From Nocardioides ferulae (GTDB lineage Bacteria; Actinomycetota; Actinomycetes; Propionibacteriales; Nocardioidaceae), in NCBI RefSeq assembly GCF_003660455.1, contig NZ_QZVR01000001.1, positions 583,469-647,468 of the forward strand: a DNA stretch of 64,000 nt. Direction: 5' to 3'. A program made the position numbers and the translations under genes. Shown in pieces: positions 41,539-49,877 of the stretch. Every line of letters starts with the position of its first letter. Within the stretch, counting starts at the first letter, position 1. The notes beneath the pieces are model-generated. The model did not search any database. It saw only the letters and a list, made by a program, of their open reading frames with translations, and had not been told where the DNA came from.

Positions 41539-43170
41539 GTGAAGTTCAACCTCGCCACCGTGTTCGAGACCGTCGCCGACGCCGTCCCCGACCGGGTCGC
41601 TCTCACCTACGAGGGTCGCAGCCTCAGCTACGCCGAGTTCGACCGCGAGGCGACCCAGGTCGGCCACCTGCTGGCCGCCTCGGGCGTCGCGGCCGGCGAT
41701 CACGTCGCGCTGTTCCTGAAGAACTGCGTCGAGCACGTCACCGCGATGGTGGGCCTGCTGAAGGTGCGCGCGGTGCCGATCAACGTCAACTACCGCTACA
41801 CCGACGCCGAGCTGGAGTACCTCTTCGTCAACTCCGACTCGATCGCCGTCGTCGTCGAGGAGGCCGCCCACCAGCGGTCGCTGGCGCGGATCCTGGCGCG
41901 GCTGCCGCTGCTGCGTACCGTCTTCGTGCTCGGCGAGGTCGACCCCGAGCTGCGGGCGGCGGCCTCCGACCGCGGACTACCCCTGATCGACTTCTCAGGC
42001 TGGCGGGACCAGTCCACCGAGCGCGACTTCGCCCCCCGCACCGGCGAGGAGCACTACATCCTCTACACCGGCGGCACCACCGGCTACCCCAAGGGCGTGG
42101 TGTGGACCCACGACGACCTGTTCCACAAGCCGCTCTCCGGCGGCAACCCCTACGGGGACGCGCACCCCGACCTCGAGTCGCTCGCGGCCGCCGCCCAGGC
42201 GATGCCACCGATCTCGTTCCTGATCGCGGCGCCGCTGATGCACGGCGCCGCGTCCTACGCGATGTTCTTCTACTTCATCTTCGGCGGCCGGCTGGTGATG
42301 CTCCGCGACTTCGACCCGGAGAAGATCGTCGACGGCATCGCCCACGACGGGCTGCAGAGCCTGCTGATCGTCGGCGACGCGATGGGCATGCCCCTGGCCG
42401 ACGAGATGGAGCGCCGCAAGGACGAGGTCGACTACTCGGCGCTGTTCATGGTCACCTCCGGCGGGGCGATCTGGTCACAGGCCTGCCGCGACCGGTTCCG
42501 CGCCCTGGCACCGAACGCCATGCAGCGTGACAACTTCGGGGCCTCGGAGTCCGGCAACGACGGCGAGATCACCCTCGACGAGTCCGGCAACCTGCGGGTG
42601 CCGGCGACCGACAAGATGCTCGTCGTCGACGACACGCTCGCCGAGATCCCGGCCGGACCCGAGAACGTCGGCTTCATCGCCCGGCTCGGGCCGGTGCCGC
42701 AGGGCTACTACAAGGACGACGAGAAGACCGCGCGCACGTTCCGCACGCTGCCCGACGGTCGCCGCTGCTCGGTGCTGGGTGACATGGGCTACCGCGACCA
42801 CGACGGCTCGATCGTGTTCCTCGGGCGCGGCTCGCAGTGCATCAACACCGGCGGCGAGAAGGTCTACGTCGAGGAGGTCGAGAACGTGCTGCACGGACAC
42901 CCGGCCGTCGCCGACGTGCTCGTCGTCGCGGTGCCCGACGAGCGGCTCGGCGAGAAGGTCGCGGCGGTGGTCTCCCCACGCGACGGGCGCGAGCCGACGC
43001 TCGAGGAGATCCAGACCCACGCCCGGGCCGCCCTCGCCGGCTACAAGGTGCCGCGCGAGCTGGTCGTCGTCCCGGAGGTCAAGCGCACCCCCGCCGGCAA
43101 GGCCGACTACAAGTGGGCCAAGCAGGTCGCTCGGGAGCACTCGCTCCCCCACCCGGACCCGGTCGGCTGA
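41539..43170 (+). CDS. Acyl-CoA synthetase (AMP-forming, FadD-like)
   Basis: A 543-residue ANL-superfamily ligase. The AMP-binding loop YTGGTTGYPKG (about residues 176-186), FGASESGNDG and GDMGYRDHDG are present, as are the hinge region GRGSQCINTGGEKVYVEEVE and the C-terminal lysine segment TPAGKADYKWAK. It activates a carboxylic acid to its CoA thioester. Chain length and substrate are not evident. The GTG at 41539 has GAGGAG seven bases upstream. A possible -10 TACTGT (41421-41426) lies in the 190-base gap after RNase J. It stands alone. Confidence 0.88.
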   Translation: MKFNLATVFETVADAVPDRVALTYEGRSLSYAEFDREATQVGHLLAASGVAAGDHVALFLKNCVEHVTAMVGLLKVRAVPINVNYRYTDAELEYLFVNSDSIAVVVEEAAHQRSLARILARLPLLRTVFVLGEVDPELRAAASDRGLPLIDFSGWRDQSTERDFAPRTGEEHYILYTGGTTGYPKGVVWTHDDLFHKPLSGGNPYGDAHPDLESLAAAAQAMPPISFLIAAPLMHGAASYAMFFYFIFGGRLVMLRDFDPEKIVDGIAHDGLQSLLIVGDAMGMPLADEMERRKDEVDYSALFMVTSGGAIWSQACRDRFRALAPNAMQRDNFGASESGNDGEITLDESGNLRVPATDKMLVVDDTLAEIPAGPENVGFIARLGPVPQGYYKDDEKTARTFRTLPDGRRCSVLGDMGYRDHDGSIVFLGRGSQCINTGGEKVYVEEVENVLHGHPAVADVLVVAVPDERLGEKVAAVVSPRDGREPTLEEIQTHARAALAGYKVPRELVVVPEVKRTPAGKADYKWAKQVAREHSLPHPDPVG

Positions 43171-43184
43171 GCGAGCCGCCCAGG

Positions 43185-44210
43185 TCAGGCGGACGCGCGC
43201 CGCACCAGCTCGGGCACGAAGACCACCCGGCGGGGGCCGCCCCCGCCACCCTGGTCGATCGACTCCGTGAGCAGCCTGATCGCCTCGACGACCATCGAGG
43301 CGATCGGGTTGCGCAGCGTGGTCAACGGCGGGTCGGTGCGCTCGGCGACGCCGAGGTCGTCGTAGCCGACGAGCGCGACGTCCTCGGGCACCCGGAGGCC
43401 ACGTCGGGCGAGCTCACGGATGGCTCCCTGCGCCATCAGGTCGGAGGCGGCGAAGATGCCGTCGATCCCACCGGGCCCGGCGGCGTCGAGCAGGGCCGCG
43501 CAGGCCTGGACGCCGCTGTCCTCGGTGAAGTCGCCGTGGGCAACCAGGCCGGTCTCGAGCCCCGCGGCGGCCAGCTCGTCGCGCCAGCCCCGCAGCCGGT
43601 CGTGGCCGGCGCGCATGTCGGGCGGGCCCGCGATGGTGGCGATCCGGCGCCGGCCGCCCTCGAGCAGCACCCGCACCGCCTGCGCTGCGGCGCCGGCATT
43701 GTCGCTGTCGACGTAGGCGACCCGCTCGGCCCCGATCCAGGGGCGTCCGATGAACACACACGGCAGGCCGAGGTCCGAGAGGTGCTCGGCGAGCCGGTCC
43801 TCCCGGTGGTGCGAGGCGACGATCGCGCCGTCGACGTAGCGGCCGCGCAGGTAGCGCAGCAGCCGCTCCGCCTCGTCTCCCGGCTGGGCGATCAGCAGCA
43901 CCAGCTGCAGGTCGTGCTCGCGCAGGGTGCGGGCGACCAGGTGCAGCATCCGGGCGAAGAACGGGTCGCTGAAGATCCGCTCGTCGGACTCGGGCACGAT
44001 CAGCGCGACCGAGCCAGTGCGTCTCGTGACCAGGGACCGGGCCGCCGCGTTCGGGGTGTAGCCGAGCTCGCGCACCGCGTTGTCGACCGCCGTCTGCGCG
44101 CGGGCGCTCACCTTCGAGCCGCCGTTGATGGCGCGCGAGGCCGTCGCCTTGCTGACCCCGGCCAGCTTGGCCACCTCGTCGAGCGTGGGCGCTCCCCCGT
44201 TCAGTGTCAT
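43185..44210 (-). CDS. cebR: LacI-family repressor, CebR-like
   Basis: A 341-residue LacI-type repressor. The DNA-binding head TLDEVAKLAGVSKATASRAI and hinge (residues 9-61) are followed by the sugar-sensing core. It lies five bases after the GH1 beta-glucosidase gene at the end of the cellobiose operon. In streptomycetes cebR is adjacent to cebE instead. By analogy it represses the operon until cellobiose or cellotriose appears, acting at the boxes at 48877-48892 and 48979-48992. Being last in the operon, it would also repress itself. Confidence 0.85.
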   Translation of the reverse strand: MTLNGGAPTLDEVAKLAGVSKATASRAINGGSKVSARAQTAVDNAVRELGYTPNAAARSLVTRRTGSVALIVPESDERIFSDPFFARMLHLVARTLREHDLQLVLLIAQPGDEAERLLRYLRGRYVDGAIVASHHREDRLAEHLSDLGLPCVFIGRPWIGAERVAYVDSDNAGAAAQAVRVLLEGGRRRIATIAGPPDMRAGHDRLRGWRDELAAAGLETGLVAHGDFTEDSGVQACAALLDAAGPGGIDGIFAASDLMAQGAIRELARRGLRVPEDVALVGYDDLGVAERTDPPLTTLRNPIASMVVEAIRLLTESIDQGGGGGPRRVVFVPELVRRASA

Positions 44211-44215
44211 CGGCC

Positions 44216-45655
44216 TCAAACTACTGGCAGCCGGTTCTGAGCGGACAACTTCGAGAACCAACGGGCGCTGTCCTTGGGGGTGCGCGTCTGGGTGTCGAAG
44301 TCGACGTGGACCAGGCCGAAGCGGTGGGCGTGGCCGTAGCTCCACTCGAAGTTGTCCATGAACGACCACACGAAGTAGCCGGCGACGTCGACACCCTTGT
44401 CGATCGCGTCCAGCACCGCGTGCAGGTGCTGCTCGATGTAGTCGCGCCGGCCGTCGTCGTGGACCGCACCGTCCTCGACCACGTCGTCGGCCATCGCGCC
44501 GTTCTCGGTGATGAAGACGGGCAGCGCGGTGTACTCCTCCTTCACCCGGACCAGCAGCCTGGTCAGCGCCCCCGGGTCGATCTCCCAGTCGCGGGCGGTC
44601 GTCGGCAGGCCGGTCCGCGGGAAGACGAAGCCGCCGCCGGGGTACGGCGACTGGCGCGGCCGCGGCGCGTGCTCGATCCGGCTCCCGAGGAGCTGGTCGG
44701 GCTCGACGTCGAAGGGCAGCGCCGCCGGGACATCGCCGTGGTAGAAGTTCACCCCGAGGAAGTCGATCGGCGCGCCGATCAGCTCGAGGTCGCCGTCGTG
44801 GACGAACTCCTGCCAGCGCCGGCCCTCGAAGAGCATGCCCTCGGTGTCGGCGGCCAGGTCGTCGGCGTAGCGGCCGCGGAACAGCGGGTCGAGAAACACC
44901 CGGTTGTGGAAGCCGTCGAGGCGTCGCGCCGCCTCGACGTCGGCCGCGCGCGTCGGGTCGAAGGGGTCGGCCACCGTCAGGTTGAGCGTGATGCCCACGG
45001 ACCCGCCGTTCTCGGCGGTGCCGCCCCGGCGGCGTACCTCGTCGACGAAGAGGCCGTGCGCGAGCAGCAGGTGGTGCGCCGCGACGACCCCGGCGACACC
45101 CTCCTGGCGACCCGGTGCGTGACCGCCGTTGGTGTAGCCCATGAACGCCGCGCACCACGGCTCGTTGTGGGTGGTCCACGCGTGGACGCGGTCACCGAGT
45201 GCGTCGTGGACGGTCATCGCGTAGTCGAGGAACCGGTGCGCGGTGTCGCGGTTGGTCCAGCCGCCGGCGTCCTCGAGGGCCTGCGGGAGGTCCCAGTGAT
45301 AGAGGGTCAGCCACGGGGTGATGCCGGCGGCGAGCAGCTCGTCGGTCAGCCGGTCGTAGAAGTCCAGACCGCGCCGGTTGACCGGCCCCCCGTCGGGGCG
45401 GATCCGCGGCCAGGCCACCGAGAAGCGGTACGCCGGGAGGCCCAGCTGCTTCATCAGCGCGACGTCCTGGGGCATCCGCTCGTAGTGCTGGCAGGCCTGA
45501 TCGGCATTGTCGCCGTGCAGGATCGCGCCGGGCACGGTGACGAAGGTGTCCCAGATGGAGGGGGTGCGCCCGTCGGCGTCGACGGCGCCCTCGATCTGGT
45601 AGGCCGCCGCGGCCGCCCCCCAGAGGAAGCCGGGCGGGAACTCTCGGGTCGTCAT
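44216..45655 (-). CDS. bglC: Beta-glucosidase, glycoside hydrolase family 1
   Basis: A 479-residue GH1 barrel enzyme. The acid/base Glu is in TTHNEPWC (about residue 165) and the nucleophile Glu in FITENGAM (about 385). The N-terminal FPPGFLWGAAAAAYQIEGA and the SFMDNFEWSYG aglycone motif are typical. No signal peptide is present, so it hydrolyses imported cellobiose in the cytoplasm. The ATG overlaps the cebG stop (ATGA). Gene order matches cebEFG-bglC of streptomycetes. Confidence 0.93.
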   Translation of the reverse strand: MTTREFPPGFLWGAAAAAYQIEGAVDADGRTPSIWDTFVTVPGAILHGDNADQACQHYERMPQDVALMKQLGLPAYRFSVAWPRIRPDGGPVNRRGLDFYDRLTDELLAAGITPWLTLYHWDLPQALEDAGGWTNRDTAHRFLDYAMTVHDALGDRVHAWTTHNEPWCAAFMGYTNGGHAPGRQEGVAGVVAAHHLLLAHGLFVDEVRRRGGTAENGGSVGITLNLTVADPFDPTRAADVEAARRLDGFHNRVFLDPLFRGRYADDLAADTEGMLFEGRRWQEFVHDGDLELIGAPIDFLGVNFYHGDVPAALPFDVEPDQLLGSRIEHAPRPRQSPYPGGGFVFPRTGLPTTARDWEIDPGALTRLLVRVKEEYTALPVFITENGAMADDVVEDGAVHDDGRRDYIEQHLHAVLDAIDKGVDVAGYFVWSFMDNFEWSYGHAHRFGLVHVDFDTQTRTPKDSARWFSKLSAQNRLPVV

Positions 45656-46482
45656 CCTTTGACGGCTCCTTGCATGATGCCGGCCACGAGCTGGCGGCCG
45701 GTCGCGATGAACAGGATGAGCAGCGGGATCGTGGCGAGCAGGGTTCCGGCCTGGAGCAGCGCGATGTCTGCGATCCCACCGGCCGGCGCGATCTTGAGCT
45801 GCTCCAGCGCCGTCTGCAGCGTCTGCACGTCGGACCCCTGGAGGATCAGCAGCGGCCACATGAAGTCGGTCCAGGTGTGCATGAACGTGAACAGGGCGAG
45901 GATCGCCATCGCCGGCCGGGCCGCGGGGACCGCGACGGTCCAGAACGTGCGGATCTGCGAGCACCCGTCGACCCGGGCCGCCTCGATCAGCTCGTCGGGG
46001 ATCGCGTCGACCAGGAACTGCCGCATGAAGAAGACCCCGAACGCGGTGACCAGCCAGGGCAGCACCACGGCGGTGCGGGTGCCGGCGAGACCGATGTTGC
46101 TGAACTCCTTCAGCAGCGGCATCAGCGCGAGCTGGGTCGGGATGGCCATCGTCGCGATCACGAACGCCATCCCGACGTTGCTGCCGCGGAACCTCAGCTT
46201 GGCGAAGGAGTAGCCGGCCAGCGTGGAGAAGAACACCACCGACGCCGCGGAGACCCCGGAGATGATGATCGAGTTGGCGAGCGCGGACCAGAAGTCGATC
46301 TGGTCGAAGACGCGCCTCGCGTTGTCGAAGAAGTGGCCGCCGGGGTAGAGCGGCGGCGGGCTGTGGATCGCGCGCTCCTTGGTGACCGAGCCGATCACGA
46401 AGGACCAGTAGAGGGGGAAGACCGAGCCGAGCACGAAGGCCGACAGCAGTCCGTAGACGAGGAATCCGGGTCGTCGGTTCAC
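45652..46482 (-). CDS. cebG: Cellobiose ABC transporter permease CebG
   Basis: A 276-residue MalG-type permease with six predicted helices and the EAA loop IEAARVDGCSQIRTFWTV. The C-terminus ends QGAVKG, as in many CUT1 permeases. The GTG start at 46482 overlaps the cebF stop (GTGA). A longer frame reaching upstream is an artefact of the overlap. It works with CebE and CebF. The ATPase (MsiK-like) is not encoded here. Confidence 0.9.
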   Translation of the reverse strand: MNRRPGFLVYGLLSAFVLGSVFPLYWSFVIGSVTKERAIHSPPPLYPGGHFFDNARRVFDQIDFWSALANSIIISGVSAASVVFFSTLAGYSFAKLRFRGSNVGMAFVIATMAIPTQLALMPLLKEFSNIGLAGTRTAVVLPWLVTAFGVFFMRQFLVDAIPDELIEAARVDGCSQIRTFWTVAVPAARPAMAILALFTFMHTWTDFMWPLLILQGSDVQTLQTALEQLKIAPAGGIADIALLQAGTLLATIPLLILFIATGRQLVAGIMQGAVKG

Positions 46483-47465
46483 CTCTCCGACCTCCTCTGG
46501 ATCATCCGGGTGACGGCGAAGTTGAGCAGCGCGATCGTGATGATGATCAAGACGATGATCCAGGTGGCGGCGGCCGCGCGTGGATACGGGTCGGTGGCGC
46601 TGTTGGAGGTGTTGAAGACGTACATCGTGAGCGTCTGGTACTGGTAGTCGGCACCGCCTTGGAACTGCAGGTTGGTGTCGAACAGGCGGGGCTCGGTGAA
46701 GATCTGGAGGCCGCCGATCGTCGAGGTGACGATGACGAAGAGCATGGTCGGCCGGATCGACGGCAGTGCGACGTGGAAGAACTGCTTCACCCGGCCGGCT
46801 CCGTCGATCGCCGCCGCTTCGTAGAGATGGCTGGAGACCGCCTGGAGGGCGGCGAGGATGATCAGCGTGTTGTAGCCGGTCCAGCGGTAGTTGACCATCG
46901 ACGCGATGGCGGTCCAGCTGGCGAGCCGGTCGGAGTGCCACCCGACCTTGGGCAGGCCCACCGCGTGGATCACCTCGTTGACCAGGCCGGTCTTGTCGGC
47001 GAACAGGCTGCCGAAGATCAGCGCGGTCGCGGCGGGCGAGACCACGAACGGGAGCAGCACGCTCATCCGCCACCAGGTGCGCCCGCGCAACTGGGTGTCG
47101 AGCATCGCGGCGATCACGGTCGCGAGGATCACCTGCGGCACCGAGGAGAGCAGGAAGATGCCGATGGTGTTCCAGAACGCCTTGTGGAAGACCGGGTCCT
47201 GGAGCACGTGGGCGTAGTTGGCGAACCCCACCGGGTCTCCGTGATGGGGGCCGTAGCGGGGCCAGGAGAAGAACGAGAGGTAGCCCGAGTAGACCATCGG
47301 GTAGACCCCGACGACGAGGAACACCGCGAAGAACGGAACGACGTAGAGGTAGGGCGAGAGGCGCATGTCCCATCGGGCGCGCCGCTGCCGCCAGGTGAGT
47401 CTCGGTGGTGGCCTGCGGGTCGGTGTCTCGGGGTCAGCGGTCTTGACTGCCTGGTCGGTCGCCAA
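46479..47465 (-). CDS. cebF: Cellobiose ABC transporter permease CebF
   Basis: A 328-residue MalF-type permease. A charged N-terminus of about 35 residues precedes LSPYLYVVPFFAVFLVVGVYPM. The EAA loop is YEAAAIDGAGRVKQFFHV. The best start is TTG at 47465, with GGAG just upstream; an internal ATG (residue 34) is possible but would cut the cytoplasmic segment. A 99-base gap with a strong hairpin separates it from cebE. Confidence 0.88.
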   Translation of the reverse strand: MATDQAVKTADPETPTRRPPPRLTWRQRRARWDMRLSPYLYVVPFFAVFLVVGVYPMVYSGYLSFFSWPRYGPHHGDPVGFANYAHVLQDPVFHKAFWNTIGIFLLSSVPQVILATVIAAMLDTQLRGRTWWRMSVLLPFVVSPAATALIFGSLFADKTGLVNEVIHAVGLPKVGWHSDRLASWTAIASMVNYRWTGYNTLIILAALQAVSSHLYEAAAIDGAGRVKQFFHVALPSIRPTMLFVIVTSTIGGLQIFTEPRLFDTNLQFQGGADYQYQTLTMYVFNTSNSATDPYPRAAAATWIIVLIIITIALLNFAVTRMIQRRSER

Positions 47466-47500
47466 CGCACTCCGCCTCTCGGTCGTCGGGCCGGCGCCGG

Positions 47501-47529
47501 GCCGGGGAGGTCGCTGCGACCTCCCCGGC
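47501..47529 (-). terminator. Strong hairpin between cebE and cebF (attenuator or mRNA stabiliser)
   Basis: CCGGGGAGGTCG (47502-47513) and CGACCTCCCCGG (47517-47528) pair perfectly with a CTG loop. One further G-C pair outside makes a 13-bp stem. It follows the binding-protein gene and precedes the permease genes on the same transcript. Such structures lower permease expression relative to binding protein. Confidence 0.75.
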
Positions 47530-47564
47530 GGCGACGCCGGTGCTGGGTCAGGGAGTGGGCGGGC

Positions 47565-48848
47565 TCAGAGGCTGCCGACGGCCTGCACGAACGTCTCCCA
47601 CGAGTCGTCCGGGGAGGATCCCTCGTCGACGCGCTGGATGGCGGTCTGGAAGAGGCCGAGGATGTCGGAGTACTTGTCCCCCTTGTAGGGACGGCCCGGC
47701 TCGACGGCGGCGGCGCGGGAGGCCAGGATCTCGGCGGTCGGCGCGTCGTTGAAGTACGCGTCGGTCTCGTTGCGGTCGGCCAGCACCTGCTGGGCCTCGA
47801 GGTTGGCCGGGTAGTTGCCGGCCGCGTCGAACGCGGCGACCTCCTGGTCGGCGGCGGTCAGCCAGGCGGCGAACTCCTGGGCCTCCTCCTGGTGCTCGGA
47901 CTGCATCGGGACGGCGAGGTAGGAGCCGCCCCAATTGCCGCCACCGCCCGGGAACGCGTCGACGATGTCCCAGCCCTCGACCTTCGGGGCCGAGGACTTG
48001 ATGTTGGAGAACATCCATCCGGGGCACGGCATGGTGGCGAAGCCGTCGTTGCGGAAGTTGGCGGTCCAGTCCTCACCCCACTGCACGACCTGGGGGGAGA
48101 GCGTCTCCGAGTACTCGGTGACGGTGTTCCACACCTCTTCGAGCTCGGGGTTCTCGACGTCGACGGTGTTGTCCTCGGTCTGGAACGGGAACTCGGCCTG
48201 GTTCAGCATCGCCTGGGCGATCGAGCCGCTGGAGTCGTACCACTTGCTGCCGGGGACCTTGGCGACGAACTCCTCGCCGGCGGCGAAGTAGGAGTCCCAG
48301 CTCTCGAAGATCGGCTTCACCGCCTCACGGTCGCTGGGCAGCCCGGCCTTCTCGAACAGGTCGGCGCGGTAGCAGAACGCCTCGGGGCCGGCGTCGGTCG
48401 GGTAGCCGATCTGCTTGCCGTCGGCGGTCTGCGCGGCCTGGTAGGCGTAGTCGACCCACCGGTCCTCGAGCTCGGGGTCGGACAGGTCGGCGAACTGGTC
48501 GGAGGCCCCGTCGGCGAGGAACGCCGGCATCGCATCGCCCTCGACCGCGACGATGTCGGTGAGCCCGTGACCGGCCTGCAGGTCCTGGGTCAGCGTCTTC
48601 TTCCAGGGGTCCCAGTCGGCGATCTTGGTCATCTTGACGGTGAACGGCCGGTCGGGATCGGCGTTCCATTCGTCGATCAGCTTGTCGTAGCCGAAGTCGC
48701 TGAACGTGGTGATCGTGAGGACGTCGTCCTTGCCGAGCTCGGACTGGGTGGCCTCGGACTCGCCGCCGCCGCACGCGGCGGCCGTCGCGGCCACGAGGGC
48801 CACCGCGGACCCGACCGCCCCTCCTCGTCGGATGGTGAGCTTGCGCAT
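47565..48848 (-). CDS. cebE: Cellobiose/cello-oligosaccharide-binding lipoprotein CebE
   Basis: A 427-residue solute-binding protein. The signal peptide has a basic start MRKLTIRRGG and lipobox ATAAAC with C26 lipidated. The mature part starts with a GGGESEATQ linker and then TITTFSDFGYDKLIDEW, resembling streptomycete CebE. It leads the operon cebEFG-bglC-cebR, which supports cellobiose as the ligand. The ATG at 48848 lies about 50 bases downstream of the proposed transcription start. Confidence 0.88.
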   Translation of the reverse strand: MRKLTIRRGGAVGSAVALVAATAAACGGGESEATQSELGKDDVLTITTFSDFGYDKLIDEWNADPDRPFTVKMTKIADWDPWKKTLTQDLQAGHGLTDIVAVEGDAMPAFLADGASDQFADLSDPELEDRWVDYAYQAAQTADGKQIGYPTDAGPEAFCYRADLFEKAGLPSDREAVKPIFESWDSYFAAGEEFVAKVPGSKWYDSSGSIAQAMLNQAEFPFQTEDNTVDVENPELEEVWNTVTEYSETLSPQVVQWGEDWTANFRNDGFATMPCPGWMFSNIKSSAPKVEGWDIVDAFPGGGGNWGGSYLAVPMQSEHQEEAQEFAAWLTAADQEVAAFDAAGNYPANLEAQQVLADRNETDAYFNDAPTAEILASRAAAVEPGRPYKGDKYSDILGLFQTAIQRVDEGSSPDDSWETFVQAVGSL

Positions 48849-48876
48849 GGTTGGACGCTCCTGACCTCGACCGGTG

Positions 48877-48892
48877 GTGGAACCGTTTCCAC
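48877..48892. promoter_or_regulatory. CebR-like operator O1
   Basis: GTGGAACCGTTTCCAC has perfect 6-base arms (GTGGAA/TTCCAC). It lies just downstream of the predicted cebE transcription start, where a bound LacI-type repressor would block initiation or elongation. It shares 12 of 14 core bases with O2. Confidence 0.7.
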
Positions 48893-48908
48893 TCCTATTG
48901 GGCACAGG

Positions 48909-48937
48909 ACTATGACGGGGGTCACATCGCGTGTCAA
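48909..48937 (-). promoter_or_regulatory. cebE operon promoter
   Basis: On the minus strand TTGACA (48937-48932), a 17-base spacer and CATAGT (48914-48909) form a near-ideal sigma-70 promoter. Transcription would begin near 48902, directly before operator O1. Confidence 0.65.
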
Positions 48938-48978
48938 CGGCCAGCGGACTTCGTCCAGAAGTCTGTGCAATTCGTGGC

Positions 48979-48992
48979 TGGAACCGCTCCCA
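48979..48992. promoter_or_regulatory. CebR-like operator O2
   Basis: TGGAACCGCTCCCA matches the streptomycete CebR box TGGGAGCGCTCCCA at 12 of 14 positions. It lies about 80 bases upstream of the predicted transcription start and 101 bases from O1 centre to centre, a layout compatible with looping. Confidence 0.6.
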
Positions 48993-49028
48993 CTCCACCG
49001 CCGGCGCCACCGTGCCTGGACAGCCGGC

Positions 49029-49799
49029 TCAGGCCGGTCCTAGTGCCTCCCGACGAGCCAGCGTCGCGGCGATCCCGGCCGCGGCGGCCCGCACCGAGGC
49101 GACGTGGTCCGCCGGCCGGAACCGGGTGACCGCACCGGCCACGCTGATCGCCGCCACCGGTCGGTCCCGGCTGTCGAGCACGGGCGCGGCGACGCACACG
49201 AGCCCGGCCGCCCCCTCCTCGTGCTCGAAGGCGACCCCCTGTTCCCGGACCCGGTCGAGCTGCTGGCGCAGCCGGCCCGGCGCGGTGATGGTCCGCGGGG
49301 TGCGGCGCGGCAGCGGCCCCGACAGCACAGCGATCCGCTCCGACTCATCGGCCCACGCGAGCAGCGCCTTGCCGATCGCGGTGGCGTGGACCGGCATCCG
49401 GCCACCGATGCGCGACGGCGAGGAGACCTGGCGGTGGCCGCCGAACTTCGCCACGTAGACCACCTCGGCGCCCTCCCGCAGGCCCAGGTGGACGGTCTCG
49501 TGGGTGCGCTCGTAGAGGTCCTCCAGGAACGGGGTGGCCACCTCGAGCAGGGTGCGCTCCACCGACGCGCGCATGCCGAGCTCGAACAGGTGCGATCCCA
49601 GGTGGTAGTCGCCGTCGATGCGGGTCAGCAGCCGCGAGGCCACCAGGTCGCCCGCCACCCGGTGCAGGGTGGCCTTGGGCAGCCCGGTCCGGCGCTGCAG
49701 CTCGGCGAAGCCGACGCCGGTGTCGTCGGGGGCGAAGGCCTCCAGCACCCGCATCGCCTTGCCCAGCACGCTGGCGGGGTCGAGGGCCGGCTCGGTCAT
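49029..49799 (-). CDS. IclR-family transcriptional regulator of the catechol meta-cleavage genes
   Basis: A 256-residue IclR-type regulator. The winged helix-turn-helix covers about residues 10-62 (VGFAELQRRTGLPKATLHRV), then an effector-binding domain (MPVHATAIGKALLAW). The start ATG 49799 is preferred over GTG 49829, because a -10-like CAGAAT (49811-49806) stands exactly six bases before the ATG and the GTG lies inside the operator. It diverges from the hydratase operon and shares the palindrome at 49819-49835. It probably represses itself and activates the catabolic genes; the effector is unknown. Confidence 0.85.
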   Translation of the reverse strand: MTEPALDPASVLGKAMRVLEAFAPDDTGVGFAELQRRTGLPKATLHRVAGDLVASRLLTRIDGDYHLGSHLFELGMRASVERTLLEVATPFLEDLYERTHETVHLGLREGAEVVYVAKFGGHRQVSSPSRIGGRMPVHATAIGKALLAWADESERIAVLSGPLPRRTPRTITAPGRLRQQLDRVREQGVAFEHEEGAAGLVCVAAPVLDSRDRPVAAISVAGAVTRFRPADHVASVRAAAAGIAATLARREALGPA

Positions 49800-49818
49800 G
49801 ACGCCATTCTGCTCCAGG

Positions 49819-49835
49819 GTTCCGCTCACCGGAAC
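49819..49835. promoter_or_regulatory. IclR-type operator A in divergent promoter region
   Basis: GTTCCGCTCACCGGAAC is a perfect inverted repeat (GTTCCG-N5-CGGAAC; core GTTCC-N7-GGAAC). Its centre is 51 bases upstream of the hydratase ATG and 28 bases upstream of the IclR ATG. If both genes are leaderless, it sits in an activating position for the hydratase operon and between the -10 and -35 of the regulator. Confidence 0.7.
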
Positions 49836-49877
49836 TCAACCCTCGCACCCACGGTCACTCGCCCCCACGATCGTGCC

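Noticed and set aside
43164..43192. Two small hairpins at the acyl-CoA synthetase/cebR junction
   Set aside because: Stems of only five base pairs without a U-tract; too weak to call a terminator.
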